From: Schistosoma haematobium
Lineage: Eukaryota; Platyhelminthes; Trematoda; Strigeidida; Schistosomatidae
Assembly (NCBI RefSeq): GCF_000699445.3
Contig: NC_067196.1
Location: 79,598,364-79,662,363 of the forward strand
Reading direction: 5' to 3'
Length of the DNA stretch: 64,000 bases
Under the pieces are notes generated by a model. The model saw only the letters and a list, made by a program, of their open reading frames with translations. It was not told where the DNA came from and made no database searches. This document shows, piece after piece, positions 1-11,100 of this stretch (position 1 is its first letter; each line of letters starts with the position of its first letter). A program made the translations under genes and the position numbers.

Positions 1-420
1 TAAAGAGACTAGTCTTTGCACTATGTACATTTATACAAAAGTCGTGGTCACAAGTAGTAAGTACTTCAGTTGCGTTTTATTCGTTGGGCTGCATAATATA
101 ACGATGAGATTCTTTTGAAGAAAACTAACAAATTATATTGAATTTCGCTTACTACAGTGAGTATACTCCTGCTTCCTTAAAAACATTACCTTGGTTTGCT
201 CAACAGTTTTCAGTGCAATAGGATTATTCAGTCATTCTTCTCATAATTAATCTCTTGAAAGATTTCATTAACATTTAACTCATCCTAGTAGCTACACTTT
301 TATTTTCTAATTATTAAAAAAGGAGACAAAGAAAACTCAGGAAAGAAAATCTTTCTTAGATGATGACTTCATTTACCAAAGCTGTACAGTTGGACTTATA
401 ATTTTAATAGTTGAGATCAT
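1..420. other. Unassigned AT-rich DNA
   Basis: Presumably an ERGIC3 intron. No exon with usable splice sites and ERGIC3-like coding was found. Confidence 0.5.
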
Positions 421-592
421 GAGTCGATTGAAGCTAGACCATCATGAAAAACCTGGAAGCACTAGGTGGCCGTTTCGTCCTACTGTGTGACTCCTCATCA
501 GTGCACATCCACGTCTCACAGTATGACGAAACGTCCTCCCAGTGCTTCCAGGTTTTCCATGATGGTCTAGCTTCAATTGACTCATGATCTCA
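421..592. repeat. Head-to-head pair of hammerhead SINE 3' ends
   Basis: The left arm (421-503, - orientation) and right arm (506-592, + orientation) both carry GACGAAAC, AGTGCTTCCAGGTTTT, CATGATGGTCTAGCTTCAAT and a CATGATCTC tail, giving an imperfect palindrome with arms of about 80 bases. The left arm retains a nearly complete hammerhead: ATGAGGA (consensus CTGANGA), AGTC...GGAC and GAAA. The first core C is changed to A, so it is probably inactive. Confidence 0.75.
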
Positions 593-1319
593 ACTAATAA
601 AATTACTATAATATCCACAAAACCCCTTCTGGTACTTATAATTATTTAGTAAAAATAAAAAGACCTTACTTCATCAAGTATTTAGAGATTTTAAGTGTCG
701 CCCGAAAATTACACAATGATTTTAAGGTTAAAAAATTCTTAGATTGTATATAGTTTGTTGTTCACGAGTATGAGATTATTGTCCACTTGATAGAGATTAA
801 AAAATGAGAATCTTGGAAGCACTAATTATAACTGATTACTGAATAAAATTAAACTAGAAGAGGCGGTTTTTTTCTCCTAGATTACCTTTATTTCTTTTTT
901 AATACCACGATAGCTCATTCAGTGATCAATTGATTTTAATCAGTATCACAGAACAGATAACAATATTGTTTATAATTTGACAACTAATCTTTGAACACAA
1001 TAATTTTTTGAATTGGATTTATTCATTATTACTATTAGTAACATGTTAAAAGATCAACAAAATACATAGTAACCAATGAGAGGATTAGGAAAAACATTTC
1101 TGATAACCATTTAAATATTGTTAATAGTTACGTAAGATTAGAAAAAAAAACAAATGTTACAAGTAAGATCGGAAGAAGGAAAACAGATTTGGAAAAAAGT
1201 GAAGTAATAATTCTATTCTAACACGTTTATGTTGATGGCCAAGGTGGGGGAAAGAAAGAGGTTGTAAGGAGTTCAATTGAATACATCATTTAAGTTCATT
1301 GATATGAATTCCGATCGCT
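593..1319. other. Unassigned AT-rich DNA before family 1 LINE
   Basis: No gene, repeat or RNA recognised. Confidence 0.5.
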
Positions 1320-4300
1320 TCGGAAATATGAAAACGATGCACACAGACTCCGCCTAGAGTCCCTCCAGGAGCTACTGCCGGTCCCAAGCCCAGATAAAGG
1401 AGGAGGGTTGGGCATGGGGTTGGCGTCCCCATCCCGTAGAAAACCAACTCGCTAAAAAAACGCTAACCAGAAAAAATTACTCAAACCTTTTAAACTCTGC
1501 CCTGGGAGTCAGAAGGTCTTCATTTAGAAGAACTATGACGCCTCATGATGAAAGCCGAATTCCTTCGGAAGTTACGAGGCCGATGGCCCTTCTGACAACC
1601 AGAGCGACCATTTATTTAGGTACATGGAATGTTCGTACAATGTGGGACACCGGGAGAGCCTTCCAAATTGCTGCAGAAGTGAGAAGATACAACCTAGAGG
1701 TGATTGGGATCAGTGAAACGCATTGGACACAAGTTGGACAACAACGACTAACTTCAGGAGAACTCCTGTTATACTCCGGCCATGAAGGAGAAAAAGCTCC
1801 ACATACACAAGGAGTTGCATTGATGCTGTCCAAACAAGCGCAAAATGCGCTTATAGGATGGGAATCTCATGGACCAAGGATCATCAAAGCCTCGTTCAAA
1901 ACAAAAAAGAGGGTATTTCAATGAACATCATCCAATGCTATGCGCCTACCAACGACTACAATGAAGAAGCGAAAGATCAATTCTACAATAAGCTGCAGTC
2001 AATCATCGAGAAGTGCACAACAAAGGACCTGACCATTCTGATGAGAGATTTCAACGCCAAGGTTGGAACGGACAACACTGGATATGAAGACATCATGGGA
2101 CGACACGGACTGGGAGAAATAAACGAAAATGGTGAGAGATTTGCAAATCTATGTGCCTTCAATAAGCTGGTCATAGGCGGCACCATATTCCCACATAAAC
2201 GCATACACAAAACCACATGGACTTCACCGGATTACACCACGCAGAACCAAATCGACCATATTTGCATCAACAAAACGTTCAGGAGGACTATAGAGGACGT
2301 GAGAACTAAGAGAGGAGCTGATATAGCCTCAGATCATCACTTACTGGTCGACAAGATGAAATTGAAACTCAAGAAGCACTGGACAACGAGGCGGACAATA
2401 TCACAAAAGTTCAATACGGCCTTTCTTCAGGATACTAACAAACTCAACAAATTCAAGATAGTCCTCAGCAACAAGTTCCAGGCCTTCCATGATCTACTCA
2501 ATGGAGAAGAAACTACTATGGACAGCAACTGGAAGGGGATCAAAGAGGCAATCACTTCAACATGCCATGAGGTCCTGGGTCACAAGAAGCACCATCACAA
2601 GGAATGGATCACTGTTGATACACTGGATAGGATTCAAGAAAGGAGGAACAAGAAGGCAGCAATCAATACCAGTCGAACAAGAGCAGAAAAAGCCAAGGCA
2701 CAAGCTGAATACACAGAAGTAAACAAACAAGTGAAGAGGAGCATCAGAACCGACAAACGTAAATATGTGGAAGATTTAGCAACGACGGCGGAAAAGGCTG
2801 CAAGAGAAGGAAACATGAGACAATTGTATGATACGACAAAGAAACTCTCTGGAAATCGCCGCAAACCAGAACGACCAGTGAAAAGCAAGGAAGGCGAGGT
2901 AATCACCAACATTGAAGAGCAACAAAACAGGTGGGTAGAACACTTCAAAGAACTCTTGAATCGACCAGCTCCACTGAACCCACCCAACATCGAAGCAGCA
3001 CCCACAGACCTCCCAATCATTGTTGACCCACCAACAATTGAAGAAATCAGCATGGCCATCAGAAAAATCAAGAGTGGCAAAGCAGCAGGACCAGACAACA
3101 TTCCAACAGAGGCACTGAAAGCAGACGTAGCGGCAACTGCAAGGATACTCCACATTCTCTTCAATAAGATTTGGGATGAGGAACAAGTACCAACAGACTG
3201 GAAAGAAGGACTTCTGATCAAAATACCGAAGAAAGGCGATCTCAGCAAGTGTGATAACTACAGGGGCATCACTCTTCTCTCAATACCGGGAAAAGTCTTC
3301 AACAGGGTATTGTTAGACAGGATGAAGGACTGCGTAGACGCCCAACTTCGTGACCAACAGGCAGGATTCCGTAAGGATAGATCGTGTACAGACCAAATCG
3401 CAACTCTACGGATCATTGTGGAACAATCAATTGAATGGAATTCATCACTCTACATCAACTTCATTGACTACGAAAAGGCATTTGATAGCGTGGACAGAAC
3501 AACACTATGGAAACTTCTTCGACACTACGGCGTGCCTCAGAAGATAGTCAATATCATACAGAACCCATATGATGGATTACACTGCAAAATCGTGCATGGA
3601 GGACAGTTGACAAAGTCGTTCGAAGTGAAGACCGGTGTCAGGCAAGGTTGCTTACTCTCACCCTTTCTGTTTCTCCTGGTGATCGACCGGATCATGAAGA
3701 CGTCAACGTCTGAAGGGAAGCGCGGGATACAATGGACATCTAAGATGCAGTTGGACGATCTAGACTTCGCAGATGATCTTGCCCTTCTATCCCAAACGCA
3801 ACAACAGATGCAGGAGAAGACGAACAGTGTGGCAGCAGGCTCAGCAGCAATAGGTCTCAATATACACAAAGGGAAAAGCAAGATTCTCCGATACAACACA
3901 GAATGCACCAATCCAATCACAATTGACGGAGAAGATTTGGAAGATGTAAAAACCTTTATGTATTTGGGCAGCATCATTGATGAACAGGGTGGATCTGATG
4001 CAGATGTGAAGGCGCGGATTGGCAAAGCAAGAGCAGCATATTTACAACTGAGGAACATCTGGAACTCAAAGCAACTGTCAACCAACACCAAGGTCAGGAT
4101 TTTCAATACAAGTGTCAAGACAGTTCTACTGTATGGGGAGGAAACCTGGAGAACTACGAAAGCCATCCAGAAAATACAGGTGTTTATTAACAGTTGTCTA
4201 CGCAAAATACTTCGGATACATTGGTCAGACACTATTAGCAACAACCTACTGTGGGAGAGAACAAACCAGATCCCAGTGGAGGAAGAAATCAGGAAGAAGC

Positions 4301-4560
4301 GCTGGAAGTGGATAGGACACACATTGAGGAAAGCACCGAATTGCGTCACAAGACAATCCCTCACATGGAATCCTGAAGGCCAAAGGAAAAGAGGAAGACC
4401 AAAGAACACATTACGCCGAGAAATGGAAATAGACATGAGAAAAATGAACAAGAATTGGACAGAACTAGAAAAGAAGGCCCAGGACAGAGTGGGTTGGAGA
4501 ATGCTGGTCGACGGCCTATGCTCCATTGGGAGTAACAGGAGTACGTAAGTAAGTAAGTAA
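1320..4560 (+). mobile_element. Family 1 RTE-like non-LTR retrotransposon, near full length
   Basis: A G+C-richer block than its surroundings. It has a 5' leader, an endonuclease-reverse transcriptase reading frame (1535-4548) and a 3' end in GTAAGTAAGTAAGTAAG, the short tandem-repeat terminus typical of RTE-clade elements. The left edge is approximate and I found no clear target-site duplication. Confidence 0.85.
1535..4548 (+). pseudogene. Family 1 endonuclease-reverse transcriptase, one frameshift
   Basis: Two overlapping frames, 1535-1924 and 1858-4548, form one protein. The first opens with LGTWNVRTMWDTG and SETHW, the start of an exonuclease-endonuclease-phosphatase fold. The second continues with [15 protein letters not shown] and SDHHLL. 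The reverse transcriptase follows with [38 protein letters not shown] and the catalytic FADD at 3766-3777. The tail [16 protein letters not shown]...[13 protein letters not shown] is typical of RTE elements. It nicks target DNA and reverse transcribes its own RNA. The single break lies near 1900-1915 in an A-rich run; I saw no other stop up to 4548. Confidence 0.88.
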
Positions 4561-7500
4561 GGTTAATAAAATGTTTAGAGGAAACGTTTATTTTATCCAT
4601 GCTGGATACAGTAGTCAATAATCATTCGATTATGCCAACCAGAAACAAAGATAAAATGTTTGACTTCACCTCATCCATGTGTATTTATCATTTTTACTGC
4701 TCACATCGAGCTAGTCACATAGGAAACACAGGTAGGTAAGTACATCATCCCCTTTTCAAATACCATCCCGTGTAGTTAGATGGATGACAATTAACGATGA
4801 TTAAGAACTCAATACTTGATCAGCTGATAAATATAGAAAATCAAGTAGTTCGAAATAAATTTTTTCAAGTCATCTACCGTATTTCATCAAATATACACGA
4901 TTTATGCGTGAATCTTCTTGATACTGCATATGGCATTCATATCAATAAACCTGACTTAGGCATTCAGTAGAAATGTGTACAATCCCTTTCTTTCTCCACC
5001 TTAGCCATCAACATAAGCTATAGTAGAGTAGAGTTAGAATGCACTTATTACTACGCCTTTTTCCCAATCTGTTTTCCCTTTTCTGTTTTTGTTTTTTTGT
5101 TTTTTTTTTACTCTTACGTAATTATTAAGAATTTTTGATTAATTATCAAAAATGTATTTCGTCTGAATCGTCTCACCAGTTATTATGTAATCTTTCAACC
5201 CTGTAACTGCACATTTTAGTTTATTTACAAATAATTACTATTTGTCTTATTTCCGAACTTTCAGATTCTCAGATGTTTATTTACTACTTAAAACTGGTAC
5301 CGACTATGTATACCGGCGTTAACCGAAATGTATGTTGTAACTCATATGTGTGTTACACTTAAAATCATATTGGTAAAATTTCGTAAATCCTGTACATAAT
5401 ATTCTTTTTTTTGCTGGAAGTTTTTTAGCTCTTCAACATGTAGTTGTTAAGACGAATATTGAAAAAAAATAATTCAACGAATTAAATTATCTTTTCGACA
5501 GTGTCATTTTCTTTAGTTGTGCAATCGTATTTATCAGTAGTTTTACATATAGTATTCTGTCATAATATAAAGGAACAATTACATCACTGGATAAATTTAC
5601 TAAAATTTATTCAAACCTCATATCATATTACTGATAAATACTATTGTATAGTATAAAAAATGACATTCTAGAAAAGAAGATTCTCCTCTTTAGAACATCT
5701 TCATTCTTTTTAATGACTTGATAAGTTTTCTTCGTTGTTTCAAAATACAACAATGAGTTAAGAACATGATAATATTCAATTCATTGATATTCCTTAGCGT
5801 ACACATCTAAATCATTGGTACTAAATACGAAGATATACTATTGAACTAATGAATATTGAATATCTTATGTTTTAAAACATTTGTAGTGTCAGTTATTATT
5901 TTAAGCCCATAGTATATCTTATTCTAGTTTTTGAACAAACCAATCTATTCATTCTACTTGAGTCATATTTTGACCATGTTAGTTATTCGCTTATCAGTCT
6001 TGACTGTTTTTATATGAGCGTATATGTGTGTACATTTCTTATCTCATTACATACCACATGTCTGTAGTTTATTTTGTCTGCCTATAAATATTGCGCAACG
6101 CCTGGCTAGAAATGGAGTTGGCTTACCAGCAGCCATCTCCCTTGCGCGTCATTTTGCTGTGTTCTATCACTTTCACTTTACATACAAAATATATGTATTC
6201 AAAGGCCATTCTCGTTAATTGACCTATCTAAATTCCATTATTGACTAACGTGATTTAGGTCGATAATTGTATACGAGGATAGGTGATAACGAACATTCTT
6301 ACGATCTAAATGGAGTCAGATCCACGGGCCACTAAACATTCTTATACAACACTGATTAACATTTCAAACAATATTTTGTCTGTAATCACTTCATCATGGT
6401 AGTCATCATTACTTCAAATACTTAGTTCCTGTAGTTATTGTACTTTCTTTTCTCTCATTTGAATGGTAGTACAATTTTAAAAACATTTTAAAAAGGATTA
6501 TTTTATTATGATTCATTTGATATCAATTGAGTAAAGAAAAATACAATGATCTAACCACCTACGTAGTTAATGTTGCTCTTAAGAACTTATTTTATTATAC
6601 CTTACTGTGTGTTCATGGATGGCATTAGAATAGCTAACTTTCAGAAAGCTTATCTTGATAGATTATTTACCTTATATTCTAATAAGTTGTTATGTTACGA
6701 TTATTTGAATAGATCTAACTGACTGCTGAGACTTATTTCAAAAGAAAAACCGTGTTAACACAAAACTTCGCATTATGTCCCACTTCAACTTTCCTTACTA
6801 CACAACATAGATAAAGGAAATCGATAACAACAAAAAATATGAAAACAAACAAAGCAAAATAAATACGAAGTATTATGACGTTGAGAATTTAGGAAGTAAA
6901 TGTTGGTGCATATTTGCATAACTATCATAAATTTTAGACTGTTTCGTCTAATAGAATATTTAGCTGGTTTCTGTGATATCAAAATCCTTTCTCATAAAGT
7001 GTTCGCTTCTATCTACACTGTTCAAACTAGCTGTTAGTAATTTTAACGACTGATGCTATGCCTTGGTTTGAACACTTATTCCAGCCAAATCTTACTTTAG
7101 CTGACATTGCAAACAAAGATAATTAGTAGCATGTGTAACTCCTGAATCAGTCTCTTCATCTAATAAAGTTTTACAACCTCATCAACTGATCTACCACCCT
7201 TATCTAAAACATCAATTTCATTCTCAACAATGCTTATCGAGTGGTTTCAGCACATAATTAATCTTCCAAGCGAAACGCATGATTGAATACATGTCATCAC
7301 ACAAGTCTTAACATCTTTGTAACACAAAATGGGATTCCACTCAGTAGTTTGGAGTCACAAGTAATGCAGGGCGTGATACATAGGTACCACACTTCACATC
7401 ACAGCAAGAGCAAAATAACGGTATACTCACTTTTCTATGGACAGTCGACTATTTCTTACAACATAAGTGATATTTGTTAACAAATGACAAAAGAACTATG

Positions 7501-8014
7501 ACCATCACTACCAAGATGTTATCGGTGACTTAACCACTAGACCTGACTCAATCACTCGAACCGCTTTCAGGTTCAACCATCACTCTATACTTTTCAACTA
7601 GATGACGTTCCAGATCAATTCTGGATCATTTTCTTAGCATTTTACTAACTTGACATTCACCTTCAACTAATTTAAACAATCGAAATACAGAAATTAGTTG
7701 CAAATAAAAAAGATGGACAATGAAGAGTTAACATCTACTAGTTATCCATTCTGTAAGGAAAAACTTGCTTTAATCTCACTGCTGATATGATATAAATGAC
7801 TATCAGTTACTTATACCGATTCATTATATTTCACTAATTTAATTTGAAATTTTTACAAAAATGAAACTATTATTAGTTTACATGCATTAATCTATCGTTA
7901 ACACAGGCTACCACAAATTTTAACGTCCAGTGTACAGTTTACATGTACATTTTTCTAAAAAACTTAGTATCTGCTTACTTCGTTAATTCTGATTTTATCT
8001 GTGTAAATATGTAG
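4561..8014. other. Long unassigned stretch, presumably ERGIC3 intron
   Basis: AT-rich, with stops in all frames. A slightly G+C-richer patch at about 6080-6170 (GCGCAACGCCTGGCTAG...) may be an old repeat. No earlier ERGIC3 exon could be identified. Confidence 0.5.
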
Positions 8015-8157
8015 GAAAGCACTGTGATAACTAATCAGTACTCGGCTACATGGCATTCAAAAGGTACGCCTCTATCTGGTGATGGTCAAGGATTACCTGG
8101 TATATTTTTCAATTATGAAATAGCCCCTTTACTTGTTAAAATTACTGAAGAGAAAAA
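8015..8157 (+). CDS. ERGIC3: ERGIC3 third-last exon
   Basis: Follows acceptor taaatatgtag; opens with ESTVITNQYSATWHSKGTPL and includes GLPGIFFNYEIAPLLVKITE. Donor GTAAGC leaves two bases. This is the end of the lumenal domain, before the second membrane span. Confidence 0.82.
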
Positions 8158-11100
8158 GTAAGCACTCTAATAAAATTATGTCGAAAATATTATAATGTAT
8201 ATAAAAGACATTCACTTTATAAAATTGTATCCTTTACTGTGACTTAGTTAATATTTGATAAGATGAATAAAATTGATACTGATTGATAAATGATGTTCAG
8301 TGACACAATGTGGCTGCATGCAGAACTGTACTGTTAACGTCAACTCGTCAGGTGAACGGATATCAGAAGATAAACAGCTCGGTAGAATGGGTCTTCTTTG
8401 CTTAATAGCATAACAATTGTTATAAAGTCGGACGAATCTTATTTTATTAGTCACTCGTTCTCCAATTTGTAATTCCTTAACTATTAGGCTTCCCTCTCAT
8501 ATCATATATGCATTTTACTCAACCTTACATTTCTTAAGTGTAGATCGTTATCTGTTATTATTGTTGTTGTCGATACAAATAACTACCGTCTTAAAATGAA
8601 AAACTTGAATATTTTCCAACTAACTTTATTATTACATTAGTTAACATAAATCTCTTTATCGTATTCCGATTGACTTTTAAATCTTACTTACGCCTGTCAC
8701 CCCTCATGGAGGAGCATAGGCTGACCACGAACATTCTCTATCGGACTCTGCCGTAGGCAATCCTTTCCAGTCGCTATTCACCCTTTTAATATCCGCTTCC
8801 AATTCTCGGCACAATTTGCTCTATGCTATCGCTTGCTTCGCGATGCAGTTCGGTGATTCCCGCAATGTACGTCCTATGCACTTTCAAAGTGTTTTCCCTA
8901 ATTTCCTCTTCAGATGGAAGCTGGTTTGTTCTCTCCAACAGTAGGTTGTTGCTGATGGTATCCGGTCAACGGACATTCAGTATCTTGTGTAAACAATTGT
9001 TTATAAATACCCGTACTTATTTGATGATGGTTGTAGTAGTTCTCTAAGTTTCAGCTCCGTACAATAGAACTGTCTTGACGTTTGTGTTGAAGATTCGGAC
9101 TTTGGTGTTGGCTGACAGATAGTTGATATGAGTTCCATACGTTATTCAACTGTATGAATGCGGCCCTTACTTTTCCAATACTCGCCTTTGTATCTGCATC
9201 AAATCCGTCTTGTTCATCGATGATGCTGCCCAGTTTTAAATCTATCCACTTTTTTTCCAGGTCATTTATACATTTCCTAACAAATACATGTGCAATTATT
9301 GGGGGAGTATTTACAGGTGAGAGTATATTGGGCCTATTTTCTATGCTAGAGCTTCTTTTTTACATTACGGTTTACAACATTGTCGTTAAAAATTTACTTA
9401 GGATGTTTTGCCATTAGAAATAATAATGGTACATCGTTGGTTGAATGCTGTACTTGGTAGATTCAGTAAATATTCTTAATAAGTTATTTTTGAAATCATT
9501 TCCATTCTCAATTTATGTCAGTTAAAAAAGTATTTTGAACTAGAATAAAAAAGTAATAGACAAAACTATTCAGTTTTTTCTTAAGATTTTTGATATCACG
9601 TGGCTAGATAAACTTGCGTGGTTGAAAATGATGACTGAATACATGTGATAACAAAGTTTATCAATGATGTCACAGACGTTCACTTTCTCTCTGTCTATGT
9701 TTTCCTATGTGCTGTCATTCAGTTAGTTTTAATCAACCTGGAACTTCACCTTAATATGCGTTATCCTAGGTTACCATACTGCATTGGCACGACTCGATGG
9801 AATTAACATAAACAGAATTGCAGTAAGAATAATTGTTGTAGCGATGAGCGAGAAAAATGAAACTCTTAAAACACAGTGAGATGGAATGAAAAGATTACAC
9901 TTTTGGACATCGCTCTACATACTCATGTCTAATAACTAGGTAATAACATCAGCTCTTATAACCTATTGTATAATATACAAGTATGTGGTAAATAATTTGC
10001 CTGGGTTTATTTGCAGGATTATAACTTACTCAATGACTTATTTTAATTGCTCATTGAGATTAGAAATTTAAAACACTGGATCTCGGCTCAGTGCTCGCCG
10101 TGTGACTTCAAGTCTCGAGCTTGACTCACAGTGAGGTCGTGGATGCATACTGCCAAAACGTCCCTTACTAGCATTAAACAGCTGTTCAGTGTTTTCTCGT
10201 TTTGAATGGCTGTCTAAGGTCAGTTCGTGAAGATCAGTGACCTCGATTAATCACTTATAATGTTTTAATGTTTTTCTTATTTCTTATAGGTTATATTACC
10301 CCACTGTTATACTATGTTAGATTACAATTATTTTCTTATATACTTAATCTAGCCTTTAGATAAAAGTTACAGACTGTTGATGAACAGTCACGTATATTTA
10401 CTTTTACTTAATTATTGACAGCATCTCTCGTGTAAGCATTAATGACATTGTTAAGTTAACCGAATCTTGTTAGAGGAAAGGGTAGTTTAATTTTTAACTT
10501 ATGAGTGTTAGTTTACACGTTACATGTTCAATAAAATTTAGGCATATCATAAGTTATCACGTGTTAAATATATTTTAAACTTCATTCATTTATAACAAAT
10601 AAAGTTTGTTACTTATCTGCCAAATAAACAATCATATCATTTAGTTGTAAACATCAGTAGCTACTAATTACATGGTCTTGTTTGGTGACTTCTGTTTATC
10701 CAATCTCCATGTTGTAATATCCCGACTGTAGCTGCTACCTTGACGCGATGGTCGGGCTTGCCTATCGTGATAACCCAAATGAGCTATATTGGTTGAAACA
10801 TATGTTCCTGTAGGCTCTACCGTGCCAGGCGGGTCGATTGGAGAACGGCAAGACTAAAAGCAGAGTAAGTCTCAACGTTGGACCCAAATAGATCACATCG
10901 CTATCAGCCACCGATGGATGGGCTCGATAGAAGACTGTCTCTCATTCTGGAGCACATGCCTAGATTCAGATCATGCTCTAGTGCGAGCGCGTACTTGCTT
11001 GCGTCTTACTGGACGTAGGAAAGGTGCTGCAAGGAAACCTCTTAGGGTCTTACTTAATGAAGACCAAGCTGGGAATATATTCCAGGAAAAACTAGAAAAA

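Noticed and set aside
1..65. Possible ERGIC3 exon at the window start (MYIYTKVVVTS before GTAAGT)
   Set aside because: Some likeness to the FVKVVPT part of ERGIC3, but the donor leaves one base and does not match phase 0 at the exon at 8015.
2634..3248. 204-codon - strand open frame
   Set aside because: Shadow of the family 1 reverse transcriptase on the opposite strand.
3537..4526. 329-codon - strand open frame
   Set aside because: Antisense shadow of the family 1 RT and C-terminal region; no recognisable domain or start context.
6024..6218. Small + strand open frame in the ERGIC3 upstream region
   Set aside because: No similarity to ERGIC3, no splice sites at its edges, length expected by chance.
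6940..6960. Additional hammerhead candidate (GACGAAAC on - strand)
   Set aside because: No CTGANGA core or stem II partner at the required spacing.
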